This document shows positions 43,236-52,424 of a stretch of DNA of 64,000 bases, one piece after another. This stretch comes from Nitrospira sp. KM1 (lineage in GTDB: Bacteria > Nitrospirota > Nitrospiria > Nitrospirales > Nitrospiraceae): positions 496,001 through 560,000 of the forward strand of contig NZ_AP022671.1 in NCBI RefSeq assembly GCF_011405515.1, given 5' to 3'. The notes beneath the pieces are model-generated. The model did not search any database and was not told where the DNA came from. It was given only the letters and a program-made list of their open reading frames with translations. The position numbers were made by a program, and so were the translations under genes. The first letter of the stretch is position 1. Every line of letters begins with the position of its first letter.

Positions 43236-43601
43236 TCATCGCACGTGGTACCGCATTCTCGTTCCATGGAGCAAGGATAGTTCGATTTCTGAAGCCTCCA
43301 GTTCTGCAGGAAACAATGCTCCGGATATTTTACAAGCATTGATGCTGGCGCCTTCCATTTTGGCATGGCTCAAATCGACGCCACGGAGGTCGGTTTGCCT
43401 AAAATAGCAGTCTCTGAGGTCTAGCCCATCTGTCTTCCACCCTCGAAGATCGAGGCCTCTCAGATCGCAGCCTCGCAAATCGCAACTCTCACCCGATGCC
43501 CGCTTGGCATTGAATTCGGTGATGCATCCCTCCCGCAGCAGCACATACATCGGATCTTTTGGGATTCGCAGGATAGATCGTGTGGAGTTTGGCTCGTCCA
43601 T
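43236..43601 (-). CDS. Pentapeptide-repeat protein
   Basis: 121 residues. From about residue 37 the A(D/N)LxG-type five-residue pattern runs: CDLRG, CDLRG, LDLRG, WKTDG, LDLRD, CYFRQ, TDLRG, VDLSH, AKMEG, ASINA, CKISG, ALF. This makes a short right-handed quadrilateral beta-helix of about three turns. GGGGAG precedes the ATG. The end is eight bases from the DUF748 stop (convergent). Role unknown; some family members mimic DNA, but this is short. Confidence 0.85.
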   Translation of the reverse strand: MDEPNSTRSILRIPKDPMYVLLREGCITEFNAKRASGESCDLRGCDLRGLDLRGWKTDGLDLRDCYFRQTDLRGVDLSHAKMEGASINACKISGALFPAELEASEIELSLLHGTRMRYHVR

Positions 43602-43762
43602 GGACTCCCCGGTTGAATATTCGCCTATCGTTATCGGCAGGCTGCGGTAAGACCTTGAGTACAGTCACCTCTTGAAGTCTCCCCACACGGCACAGTATCG
43701 TACTCCCAGGATCAGCCTGTAGGAGCAGATCAAGATCGTTCATTAGCTAGAAGGAGGATGCC

Positions 43763-44398
43763 ATGGCATTGCGATTGGGAGACGAAGCTCCGAATTTCAC
43801 GGCGGAGACAACTGAAGGTACCGTAAACTTCCATGAATGGCTGGGAAACGGTTGGGGAATCTTGTTTTCTCATCCCAAAGACTATACCCCCGTTTGCACG
43901 ACAGAGCTCGGCACTGTTGCCAAGATTACGCCTGAATTCAAAAAACGGGGAGTGAAGGTTATTGCCGTGAGCGTTGATCCGCTCGATTCTCATAAAGGAT
44001 GGATCAATGACATTAATGAAACACAAAAGACGACGATGAATTATCCGATCATCGCCGACCCGGATAAGAAAGTGTCCACATTGTATGACATGATTCATCC
44101 AAACGCGTTGGATAACATGACCGTCCGATCCGTGTTCGTGATCGGACCGGATAAGAAGATAAAGCTTACGTTAACGTATCCCGCCTCATGTGGCCGCAAC
44201 TTTGACGAATTGCTTCGGGTTGTAGATTCCCTGCAACTGACATCGAAATACAAAGTAGCGACGCCGGCAAACTGGAAGGACGGAGAGGATTGCATTATCA
44301 CGCCGGCAGTGAACAATGACGAGGCGAAAACGCTGTTTCCGAAAGGATTCAAGACCGTTAAGCCTTACCTGCGGTATACACCCCAGCCCAACAAGTAA
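43763..44398 (+). CDS. 1-Cys peroxiredoxin (Prx6 type)
   Basis: 211 residues with AAGGAGG before the ATG. The peroxidatic Cys is in PVCTTEL near residue 47, with the matching Thr and the Arg near 130; the long C-terminal domain (GEDCIITPAVNNDEAKTLFP, KPYLRYTPQP) is typical of the Prx6 group. It reduces hydrogen peroxide, organic peroxides or peroxynitrite. Other Cys (PASCG and GEDC) exist, so a 2-Cys cycle is possible but not certain. No linked reductase. Confidence 0.95.
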   Translation: MALRLGDEAPNFTAETTEGTVNFHEWLGNGWGILFSHPKDYTPVCTTELGTVAKITPEFKKRGVKVIAVSVDPLDSHKGWINDINETQKTTMNYPIIADPDKKVSTLYDMIHPNALDNMTVRSVFVIGPDKKIKLTLTYPASCGRNFDELLRVVDSLQLTSKYKVATPANWKDGEDCIITPAVNNDEAKTLFPKGFKTVKPYLRYTPQPNK

Positions 44399-44472
44399 TT
44401 ATCGGGCAGGTCATAGACCATCTGAGGGGCGGAAGAGACGGCTTGCATCTTCTGCCCTGAAAGATGTTCTCC

Positions 44473-46614
44473 TTAAACCAACAACAACCCTTCTGACCGG
44501 AGCCTCCTCCACAAGGACCTCCCGGCAAACGCTTGAAACTCGCGCTGGGTTCCCGGAAATGATGACCCGACATCTTGCAATCTGGGGTAACGTGATTTTT
44601 TTCCTCTGCGCGGTGTCGAGCAATCGATCAATTCTTTGATCCATTCCCTGTGCGGTGCCGACAACTTGGCTCCCGCGATGATCTTGGCGGCGTGCAGGTT
44701 CGCACCGCCGATCCACACGATTCTGCGCTCAGCAGTCACATCGTCAATTATGCGACGATGGCGCAAGATCGTTTGGGTCCACCTCGATGAGACACGCGGT
44801 CGAGGGACGGCATGGTCGAACCAGCTGCGTACATCCATGCTGAGCCCACGTCTTTCCAGAAAGTTGAGCATCGACCGGCGCAGACCTTCGCCCACCCAGG
44901 GCGGACAGTGGCTGGTCAGATCCTCATGAGTCAAATCGTTCTCTGCAAACCCTTTGAAGTCCGGTCCCACAATTCGGAGGCCATGAGATTTGGCGTCCAG
45001 TCCGATGGGGCTATGGGCGGTCGCCGTGAAGCGATGCCAGAAGGCTGATTGCATGACTCCTGCAGAAAATAATTGACGCACACGTTCCAGAGAATCGACG
45101 GTCTCCTGCAATGTTTCAGAGGGAAAGCCATACATCAGATACGCGTGAACCATAACTCCCGCTTCACGGAAGGCCGATGCGACAAGGGCGGTCTGATCCA
45201 CTGAAATTCCTTTTTTCATCTTCTCGAGCAACCGGTCCGATGCGGCTTCAAGGCCGGCCGTTACGGCAATGCACCCGGCCGCGGCAAGCAACCGGCACAG
45301 ATCCGGCGAGAATGTTTGTTCGAACCTGATGTTTCCCCACCAACGAACCTTTATGCGCCGTTCCAGCAATCCTATTGCCATGGCCTTGAGCGCCGCCGGA
45401 GGGGCGGCTTCATCCACGAAGTGAAAGCCCCGATGGCCAGTTTCTGCGATCAGTGTTTGAACCTGGTTGATGAGCGCTTCAGTAGGAGCCGGCTCATATC
45501 GCCCAATGTAATCCAAGCCTACATCGCAAAACGTGCATTGCTTCCAATAACACCCGTGAGCAACGGTGAGCTTGTTCCAATGACCTTCGGACCAAAGCCG
45601 GTGCATGGGATTTGTACTGTCCAAAATCGACATGTATCGATCAAGGGTCAAGCCCCTGTAGGTCGGCGTCCCAGTGTCACCCAGCGCAAAGTTGAGGGAG
45701 GCTGGATCATTCACAAACCGCACCTTCCCGCGGCTTCGGTAGAACGTCCGGCACAACATATCTCGAGTCCGTCGTCCGGACAGATATTCAATGAGCGACA
45801 GAAGCGGCCGTTCTCCGCCGTCTAAGGTGACATAGTCTATATAGTTAAAAATTCTCGGATCACTGATCCGTCGCAATTCCGTATTGACATATCCCCCGCC
45901 CAGCACAATAGGAATGTCGGGGCACCGCTGCTTGATGGCCTGTGCGACGCGAAACGCGCCGTATACATTGCCGGGAAACGGAACCGATAGTCCTATCAAC
46001 GTAGGCCGCACCCGGTCGATGTAGGCCCAGAGCGATTCCAGCATGAAGACATCGGTCAGCGCAGGCGTCTCGCCGAGAGCGGAGAGGAGTGAGTCGAACG
46101 ATGACGCTGATCGTGCCAGATGTTCGGCGTATCGGCTGAGGCCGAAATGAGGAGCAACGGTGGCTTGAATGAGATCCGTGAGATCTTCGATGAACAAGGT
46201 GGCCCAGCGCATGGCACGATCAATCAGAGGTGCAGAGCGGGATAAATCTCTTTGACTTCTAAATCGAGGCCCGTGCGGCAGAACACCCCTCTTCAGCAAG
46301 GTCGCCCCTGAGTCCGGATCGGGCTTTTGCAAAAATGTCACTGCCTGGTCGATGTTGGCAATGTAGCGGTCGCGGGCCTTCATCATCACCCCGGCCTCAA
46401 ACGGCAATTCGATACGGCGTTTGTCCAACTCGCCGAACACGGCCTGCAATCCCTCGCGGCTGAACAACCGAAGCACCATGTCGAGACCAAGGTCTCTTTG
46501 TTCACACGCTATGCCTTGAGCCTGAAGAAATCCCGTGAGATAGGCTGTGGAGGGATAGGGGGTGTTGAGCTGTGTCAGCGGAGGAATGATCAGCAGTACT
46601 TTGGGAAGGTTCAT
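44473..46614 (-). CDS. B12-binding-domain radical SAM protein
   Basis: 713 residues from ATG 46614. An N-terminal B12-binding-like Rossmann region (LLIIPPLTQLNTPYPS through IGLSVPFPG and VLGGGYVNTEL near 245) has no DxHxxG motif. The radical SAM barrel begins near 360 with GCYWKQCTFCD; the spacing CX4CX2C is wider than the usual CX3CX2C but occurs in this group. GNIRFEQTF and YLMYGFPSET follow, and a C-terminal region with no known domain. Such enzymes methylate or rearrange unreactive carbons; the substrate here is unknown. Confidence 0.85.
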   Translation of the reverse strand: MNLPKVLLIIPPLTQLNTPYPSTAYLTGFLQAQGIACEQRDLGLDMVLRLFSREGLQAVFGELDKRRIELPFEAGVMMKARDRYIANIDQAVTFLQKPDPDSGATLLKRGVLPHGPRFRSQRDLSRSAPLIDRAMRWATLFIEDLTDLIQATVAPHFGLSRYAEHLARSASSFDSLLSALGETPALTDVFMLESLWAYIDRVRPTLIGLSVPFPGNVYGAFRVAQAIKQRCPDIPIVLGGGYVNTELRRISDPRIFNYIDYVTLDGGERPLLSLIEYLSGRRTRDMLCRTFYRSRGKVRFVNDPASLNFALGDTGTPTYRGLTLDRYMSILDSTNPMHRLWSEGHWNKLTVAHGCYWKQCTFCDVGLDYIGRYEPAPTEALINQVQTLIAETGHRGFHFVDEAAPPAALKAMAIGLLERRIKVRWWGNIRFEQTFSPDLCRLLAAAGCIAVTAGLEAASDRLLEKMKKGISVDQTALVASAFREAGVMVHAYLMYGFPSETLQETVDSLERVRQLFSAGVMQSAFWHRFTATAHSPIGLDAKSHGLRIVGPDFKGFAENDLTHEDLTSHCPPWVGEGLRRSMLNFLERRGLSMDVRSWFDHAVPRPRVSSRWTQTILRHRRIIDDVTAERRIVWIGGANLHAAKIIAGAKLSAPHREWIKELIDCSTPRRGKKSRYPRLQDVGSSFPGTQREFQAFAGRSLWRRLRSEGLLLV

Positions 46615-46692
46615 CTCCCGGACATAACACAATGACGGACGTCGTGGCTACTCAACGCAGCGTGCGTTACGCCCCCGGAGAACCCGCACGCT

Positions 46693-47046
46693 TTACTTTT
46701 GGATGTCCAACACGCTGCCGAGCATTTGGCCGGCAGTCCGAAGCGTCTGAAGATTGGCTTCAAAAGCACGCTGCGCCATAATCAGGTTTACGCTCTCCTC
46801 ACCCACGTCCACATTGGACAACGTCACCGGAACAGGGCCATGATCAGAGTTTTTCAGAACAGCTGGCCCTTCCACATTGTCCTTCTCCACAACAGGGAGA
46901 ACGCCTCCGGTCTCAATCTCGACAAATTCAGTCTTGGATTTTTTGAATCCATCTGTATTGACGTTGGCCAGGTTGTGAGCGGTTACTTCGACGGACTTTG
47001 AAAAGGCAGAGAGACCGGAGAGGGCCGTATGGATAGCGGGAAGCAT
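46693..47046 (-). CDS. Orphan flagellar rod-like protein (FlgC-like)
   Basis: 117 residues. The N-terminal helix carries the rod/hook family signature (ALSGLSAFSKSVEVTAHNLAN, then VNTDGFKKSK), and the C-terminal helix VNLIMAQRAFEANLQTLRTAGQMLGSVL is the rod-protein coiled coil. It is slightly shorter than FlgC and no other flagellar gene is near. It may be a stray rod protein or a repurposed one. Nothing in the 527 bases upstream. Confidence 0.85.
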   Translation of the reverse strand: MLPAIHTALSGLSAFSKSVEVTAHNLANVNTDGFKKSKTEFVEIETGGVLPVVEKDNVEGPAVLKNSDHGPVPVTLSNVDVGEESVNLIMAQRAFEANLQTLRTAGQMLGSVLDIQK

Positions 47047-47573
47047 GCATCACCTCCGATTATGTTGAACCGGCATCGTGAACGTCATGTCGTGCATCCC
47101 TGCTCTGACCCAGAAAATCTTCTCCCAGGTGCCTCGTCCTTAGTGAGGCGACAACTTGAATGCGTGGACCGTACCAGACAATCGATCGCATAATCGCGGC
47201 GCAACGGGCAATAATGGTTAGCTATCTTCGTCAATGGCTCTTTGGCCTGATCATCGTGTCAATAATTTGACCAAGACATGCGGACAAATATTGTCATGGT
47301 TCTACTGCTGTCTGTGTGAGACGTAAGTCAAGTCAGAGCCGTTTGACACCGATACTATACGCACGTGAGCAATGAGGTCGTTGGCCATACTGATGAGACA
47401 GATTGATGATCGTTTTTGCTTATTGCTCTCGCGATAACCGTCCAGGCGTGCATTCGCAGTCAGACGATTGCGGACTTCATGCCGTACGGTTCGCTACATT
47501 GGATTTGTCCCGGCTCCGCAAGCGACAGTCAGCGTGTTGGGATTCGCGCATCTAACGCCATCCCTCTTTCAAT
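47047..47573. other. Divergent intergenic region of 527 bases
   Basis: Lies between the divergent FlgC-like and histidine kinase genes. I see no gene, RNA or repeat. Promoters for both flanking genes must lie here, but none stands out by eye. Confidence 0.5.
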
Positions 47574-49499
47574 ATGAAAATCCCACTTTCACCATCCGGC
47601 ATGCTTCCGGTCCCTTCAGAAACTTCCCCAGCTTCTTCATGGTCTCCGAGCAGCCAAGATCTGGGAGCCATCATGGAATCGTCTGCTGATGGCATATTCA
47701 TTACAGATAGAACTGGCCACGTCCTTTCCCTCAATTCAGCAGCACGGGACCTCCTCGGAGTTCGGGACGGTCCTATTGGAGAGACGATTCATCATCTACT
47801 GTCTTGTGCTACCAGCGATACGGATCCCTCCTGTCCGCTACTCCATGTGGTCCGGAGCGGCGAAGTATTTAACCAACTTCGTCATCCATGGACCCGTGCT
47901 GATGGAACAGTAGTGAACCTCGCCGCAAGCTTTTGGCCCAGATGGAACGGGAAGGAATGCGTCGGCGCATTGGTGACTTGCCGAGATCTGACCGTAGAAT
48001 GCGAGATGGAGCGGGACATTCGTCGTGTGGCTCGGTTGGCAGAAGATGCTCCCAATCCCATCGTTGAATTCGATGAATACGGACTTATGCTTTTTGCCAA
48101 TAAAGCGATGGTCGAACTCATGAGCGCATGCAGCGGATCGATCGAGGACGCCCTACCTACCAACATCTCATCGATCATTCAACAATGTATCGATACCAAG
48201 GAACCCAGTAGACCATATGAGCAGGCGGCGGCTGATCGAGTCTTCTCTTGGCTCTTTTTTCCAATGGGAACCCTGCAGCAAGTCAGAGCCTATGGGACGG
48301 ACATTACAGCCGACATCGTCCTTCGCCGTGCCAAAGAAAACGCCGAGGAGGCGGCTCGAGCCAAGAGCATTTTTTTAGCCACCATGAGCCATGAACTGAG
48401 AACTCCGATGAACGGCGTCTTGGGTTGCACCAGACTGTTGCAGGACACCGTCCTCGACCAGGAGCAGCAAGAATTGATCGGGACGATGCATCGGTCCGCC
48501 GAATCGTTGCTGGCGCTGGTCAATGACATTCTTGATTTTTCGAAGATCGAAGCCGAACGGATGACCCTGGAAGTCGTGGATGTCGATATCAGAGCGCTGA
48601 TCAAGGATGTTGTCACTCTCGTCAGTGAAATAGCCCGAGGGAAACACCTCGCCATATCTGTCGTGGTTGCCGAGGATTTGCCCCCAGTGTTCAGGGGAGA
48701 TCCTGTCAGACTCAAGCAGATTTTGTATAACCTTGTCGGCAATGCACTAAAGTTCACCGAACGGGGAGGCATAGAGATTAGAGTCGTGCCAGCGCAGTCT
48801 GAGGAAGACACCGTCGACGCTCATACGGTTTGCTGGCAGGTGAAAGACACTGGAATCGGCATGAGCACTCTGGAGCAGGGCCAGCTGTTTCAAGCTTATT
48901 CTCAGGCTGACGCCTCAACGACCCGGCGGTATGGAGGGACCGGACTTGGCTTGATGATCTGCCGAAGATTGGTTGAACTGATGCGAGGCACCATGAGCGT
49001 CGACAGCGCTCCAGGGCATGGCAGCACTTTTTCCTATACCACAGTCCTCCTTCCAGCCATTTCGAGAGCTGCGCCGGAATCAATTGACACCTTGCCGATC
49101 ACGACACTGTCTGACAGGAGAAACGCTCTCCGAATACTCGTGGCCGATGACAATGAAATCAATCAGCTCGTCGCATGCAAATTTCTTCAGAAACTCGGAT
49201 ATCAGGTGGACGTTGTCGGGAACGGTGAAGAGGCCGTCGAGTCGGTAACTCGCTCGCATTATGACGCGGTCCTGATGGATGCGGAGATGCCTCGTCTGAA
49301 TGGCTATGAAGCTGCCACGGCCATCCGGCTCAAGGAAAACGGGATTTCTCGGCTTCCCATTGTCGCGATGACAGGCCACGCATCTCAGGAAGATGCCTTG
49401 AAATGCCGTCAATCAGGCATGGACGACGTCTTGATCAAGCCTGTGACCCTCCCAGCCTTGCGCGTGATGCTGGATCGGTGGCTGACCTCCCCACGGTAG
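47574..49499 (+). CDS. Hybrid sensor histidine kinase (PAS-PAS-HisKA-HATPase-REC)
   Basis: 641 residues, no membrane segment, so cytosolic. Two PAS-like domains (about 28-140 and 150-245), a phosphoacceptor [14 protein letters not shown] near 272, N-box [10 protein letters not shown] near 390, G1 DTGIGM near 425, G2 GGTGLGL near 460, then a receiver domain with VADDNEIN and the phospho-Asp in [15 protein letters not shown] near 567 and Lys in VLIKPV. The architecture is complete. The signal and the output partner are unknown; no response-regulator gene is adjacent. ATG 47574 has no good ribosome site, so the start is uncertain. Confidence 0.93.
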   Translation: MKIPLSPSGMLPVPSETSPASSWSPSSQDLGAIMESSADGIFITDRTGHVLSLNSAARDLLGVRDGPIGETIHHLLSCATSDTDPSCPLLHVVRSGEVFNQLRHPWTRADGTVVNLAASFWPRWNGKECVGALVTCRDLTVECEMERDIRRVARLAEDAPNPIVEFDEYGLMLFANKAMVELMSACSGSIEDALPTNISSIIQQCIDTKEPSRPYEQAAADRVFSWLFFPMGTLQQVRAYGTDITADIVLRRAKENAEEAARAKSIFLATMSHELRTPMNGVLGCTRLLQDTVLDQEQQELIGTMHRSAESLLALVNDILDFSKIEAERMTLEVVDVDIRALIKDVVTLVSEIARGKHLAISVVVAEDLPPVFRGDPVRLKQILYNLVGNALKFTERGGIEIRVVPAQSEEDTVDAHTVCWQVKDTGIGMSTLEQGQLFQAYSQADASTTRRYGGTGLGLMICRRLVELMRGTMSVDSAPGHGSTFSYTTVLLPAISRAAPESIDTLPITTLSDRRNALRILVADDNEINQLVACKFLQKLGYQVDVVGNGEEAVESVTRSHYDAVLMDAEMPRLNGYEAATAIRLKENGISRLPIVAMTGHASQEDALKCRQSGMDDVLIKPVTLPALRVMLDRWLTSPR

Positions 49500-49515
49500 C
49501 CTGTTATCTTTTCAA

Positions 49516-49718
49516 GCAGGCTGTTGACAAAGCCCGCCAGCGGCGTTTTCGCATCGCTCAGAGGCTCAACGTACGGGACAGAGTACGCTTCGCCTCTTCA
49601 CTCGCTACGGCCTTGCTGGACGGCCTTTCTGAACAGCCTGCAGGGCAGGCTAATGACGCCCGTGACCTCAGACACGACTCCATTTCCGAGGTCATCGCGT
49701 AGTTTGTCAACACACTGC
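49516..49718. repeat. MITE-like 203-bp element with terminal inverted repeats
   Basis: The ends are GCAGGCTGTTGACAAA (49516-49531) and TTTGTCAACACACTGC (49703-49718), inverted repeats matching at 14 of 16 positions. The inside has no supported gene and contains a stretch (CGCCTCTTCACTCGCTACGG) that I associate with an intergenic repeat in Nitrospira genomes, from memory. It lies 17 bases after the kinase gene. No transposase. Confidence 0.6.
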
Positions 49719-49936
49719 TAGTTCCGCTTTGTATCAAGATACAGCGTCACACGATCCAAAATGATCGCGTAAACAGGAGCCGGGGTCGCTGATGATTGAT
49801 ACGACGCGTGGCCGGCAACGGGTCAGTCAGCATACCGCTTATCGTCGCTTCGTATGGACGCCAACTTATGGGGAGCGCTCCAACAACAACCCTCGAACGG
49901 TTCCTTGATACACCAGACGCCGTTTCGCCGGCATGC

Positions 49937-50845
49937 TCATGACCGTCTGGCACCTCGATCCTTGAACGTCAATTCCGCTATACCTGACTTGTCGAGCTCT
50001 CCTTTTCCACTTGCAACAAGTAACCGGTATTGTTCGAGCGTGGCACGGGCCACGGGGAGATTCAGGCCGGCCGACTGGGCCAATTGCATCGCAATACCAG
50101 AATCCTTGGCCGCATGCGCCGCGGAAAAAAAGCAATCGTGCGAACGTAGCTCCATGTCCTCACCATCGGTCTCCAGCACTCGTGATGCCGCCCCTGTTTG
50201 TTGGAACACTTCCCGAAGCACGGGAAGATCGAGTCCGAGTGCGTCGCCTAACGCCAGCCCCTCCGCGAGCGCCGCAGTATTGCAATTCATCACCATATTG
50301 ACCAATGCCTTGACCTTCGCCCCTTCTCCAGACCTGCCCACATAACGAAGACGAGAGCCCATCGCCTCAAGGAACGGGGTGGCTTTTTCGAACGCAGATC
50401 GCTTTCCACCACATATGAAGTACAAGGTTCCCTGCCGCGCTTGCGTTATGCTGCTCGCCATGCAGGCTTCAAGCGTACTACCTCCGCGTGCTTCCACAGA
50501 TCGTTCAATCCGAACATGTAGATCTGGGGTGACGGTGGCACAATTGATGAAGAGCCGGCCGGCCGCATAACAGAGCAGGGCACAGTCATTGGCTTCCGAG
50601 TACAGTTCTTCCATAGCACCATCGTCTGAGACAACAGTAACAATGACCTCTGCCAGCTCTGCGACGCGGGCCGGGTTTGGAGAAGCTTCGCAATTCAATT
50701 CCCGTGAAATCTCGATCATATTTGCGGGAATTCGATCGTTTACCGCTGCTATGGTGAAGCCCTTTTCATGGAGGCATCTCGCCATGTTGGATCCCATACG
50801 CCCGATGCCGACGAATCCGATGCGAACGGAGGTCTTCATGTCCAT
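49937..50845 (-). CDS. NAD(P)-dependent beta-hydroxyacid dehydrogenase (HIBADH family)
   Basis: 302 residues from ATG 50845 with AAGGAAGG upstream. N-terminal Rossmann fold GFVGIGRMGSNMARCL near residue 9, substrate-binding segment with GGSTLEACMASS, and the catalytic Lys helix GEGAKVKALVNMVM near 177, then a C-terminal helical domain with KDSGIAMQLAQSAGLNLPV. The family includes 3-hydroxyisobutyrate, tartronate semialdehyde and glyoxylate reductases. 3-hydroxyisobutyrate is a valine intermediate, but this gene is far from the catabolic island, so the substrate is open. Confidence 0.87.
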   Translation of the reverse strand: MDMKTSVRIGFVGIGRMGSNMARCLHEKGFTIAAVNDRIPANMIEISRELNCEASPNPARVAELAEVIVTVVSDDGAMEELYSEANDCALLCYAAGRLFINCATVTPDLHVRIERSVEARGGSTLEACMASSITQARQGTLYFICGGKRSAFEKATPFLEAMGSRLRYVGRSGEGAKVKALVNMVMNCNTAALAEGLALGDALGLDLPVLREVFQQTGAASRVLETDGEDMELRSHDCFFSAAHAAKDSGIAMQLAQSAGLNLPVARATLEQYRLLVASGKGELDKSGIAELTFKDRGARRS

Positions 50846-50945
50846 ATTTCCTTCCTTGAGAGATACATCGTGGTTTGTTCTGAACACTGCTCTCTAGCGG
50901 TTGAGGAAGCCCTGGAGACGTGATACGGTCCCTCAGAGTTTCCCC

Positions 50946-51362
50946 ATGGCATACGACGATCCCAACGTCATCGAATCGATTCTCCGAACCTGCAGCACAA
51001 TTGCGGTCGTCGGCGCGTCCTCAAAACCGTCGCGCCCATCCTATCATGTCTTCGAGTACATGAAGTCTCATGGCTATTCCGTCATACCGATCAATCCACA
51101 TGAAACAATGATCTTGGGTGAAGAGGTCTTTCCTAGTATGGAAGCGGTCGGCACTCCCATTGACCTCGTCGATATTTTTAGAAGGCCTGAAGAAGTGCTT
51201 TCTGTCGTGCGCATGGCCATTACCAGAAAGGCAAAGGCTGTCTGGATGCAGGAGGGAGTGATCAATCAGGCAGCGGCCTCACTCGCCGTGTCGGCCGGCC
51301 TGATGGTCGTCATGAATCGTTGTTGGATGAAAGAACACTTCGCTCGATCTGTGCGTGGATAA
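50946..51362 (+). CDS. CoA-binding protein (YccU-like)
   Basis: 138 residues from ATG 50946. A Rossmann-type CoA-binding domain with TIAVVGASSKPSRPSYHVF near 20, VIPINPHE near 48, and WMQEGVINQAA near 101, as in the YccU family. It likely binds CoA or a related nucleotide; cellular role unknown. The stop overlaps the GTG start of the DUF4112 gene by eight bases. Confidence 0.9.
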   Translation: MAYDDPNVIESILRTCSTIAVVGASSKPSRPSYHVFEYMKSHGYSVIPINPHETMILGEEVFPSMEAVGTPIDLVDIFRRPEEVLSVVRMAITRKAKAVWMQEGVINQAAASLAVSAGLMVVMNRCWMKEHFARSVRG

Positions 51363-51861
51363 CCGCTCTTCAGAGTCCGACCCGAAGCATTCTGGTGCTC
51401 AGCGCCAGACAATCGCCGCCACAGTTGAATTGTTGGTGAGAATGCTGGATACGACAGTCAAAATTCCAGGAACAAATCTCTATCTTGGGCTTGATCCTCT
51501 CATAGGGTTGATCCCGGGTATTGGAGATTTATTGGCCAATTTACTTGGAACCGTGATTTTGGGACTGGCAGCCAAGCTGCAGGTTCCACGAATCGTATTA
51601 TTCCGAATGAGTCTGAACTTGCTGATCAATGGGGTGCTTGGAGCGGTCCCTTTTATCGGAGATCTCTTCTCCGTCTGGTTCCGAAGCCATTCGAGAAATG
51701 CCGAGCTGCTGCGACAAGCGCTGGCAACGCCTGCGCGCAGCACAGGCTACGACTGGCTCTTTGTCATTGGCGTGATCGGCGGTACGATTTTCCTTATGGC
51801 ATGTCTGATCACCGGCATCCTTTGGATCGCGGTGAAGATATGGTCGTCAATCGTCCAATGA
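51355..51861 (+). CDS. DUF4112 membrane protein
   Basis: 168 residues from GTG 51355. Region 28-60 with LDPLIGLIPGIGDLLANLLG and the similar GVLGAVPFIGDLFSVWFRS near 95-115 are the DUF4112 repeat (two GLxPxIGD units); a C-terminal transmembrane helix is at about 138-162. An inner-membrane protein of unknown function. Co-translated with the CoA-binding protein. Confidence 0.88.
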   Translation: MDNRSSESDPKHSGAQRQTIAATVELLVRMLDTTVKIPGTNLYLGLDPLIGLIPGIGDLLANLLGTVILGLAAKLQVPRIVLFRMSLNLLINGVLGAVPFIGDLFSVWFRSHSRNAELLRQALATPARSTGYDWLFVIGVIGGTIFLMACLITGILWIAVKIWSSIVQ

Positions 51862-51879
51862 TGCGATGGCTCGTGTCTA

Positions 51880-52299
51880 TCAGACCGGCACAAACTTAAG
51901 CGCGGCTCCATTGATACAATACCGCAGCCCCGTCGGTTTTGGACCATCTTTGAAAATGTGGCCTTGATGCCCCTCACATCGCGCGCAATGCACTTCGGTT
52001 CTGGGAAAAATGAGTTTGAAATCCGTGGTTGTATCGACCACCTCGGGCGCCAGAGGTTGCCAAAAGCTTGGCCATCCTGTACCGCTATCAAACTTGTGCT
52101 CGGAGGAAAAGAGCGGCAAATCGCATCCTGCACAACGATAGACACCGGCTAGCTTATTGTCATGAAAGTTATTGGTGAACGGCCTCTCGGTGTCTTCGTG
52201 CCGCAACACGCGATAGGCCTGGGGAGCAAGCACACGCTTCCATTCCTCGTCGGTCTTGACCACCTTCACAATCGGACCGATTTCCACCTTTGGGGGCAT
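51880..52299 (-). CDS. msrB: Methionine-R-sulfoxide reductase B
   Basis: 139 residues from ATG 52299 with AAGGAG upstream. Two zinc-type CxxC pairs (YRCAGCDLPLF near 55 and HCARCEGHQGHIF near 105), GTGWPSFW near 75 and the catalytic Cys in GLRYCINGAALKF near 132. It reduces methionine-R-sulfoxide in proteins. No signal peptide, so it is cytosolic. Confidence 0.96.
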   Translation of the reverse strand: MPPKVEIGPIVKVVKTDEEWKRVLAPQAYRVLRHEDTERPFTNNFHDNKLAGVYRCAGCDLPLFSSEHKFDSGTGWPSFWQPLAPEVVDTTTDFKLIFPRTEVHCARCEGHQGHIFKDGPKPTGLRYCINGAALKFVPV

Positions 52300-52424
52300 G
52301 ATCGGACTCCTTTCGCAATGGATCGTCATTTCCACCTACGGCCGCAGGATTTCAACCTTACACGGTCCTCATTCATGCGGCAAGACGCCGTCTGCCCAAG
52401 GACCGGCATGGTTTACTCGTGTCA

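Noticed and set aside
43489-43743. An 84-codon minus-strand frame upstream of the pentapeptide gene
   Set aside because: It overlaps the pentapeptide gene, which has its own good ribosome site, and it has no recognised domain.
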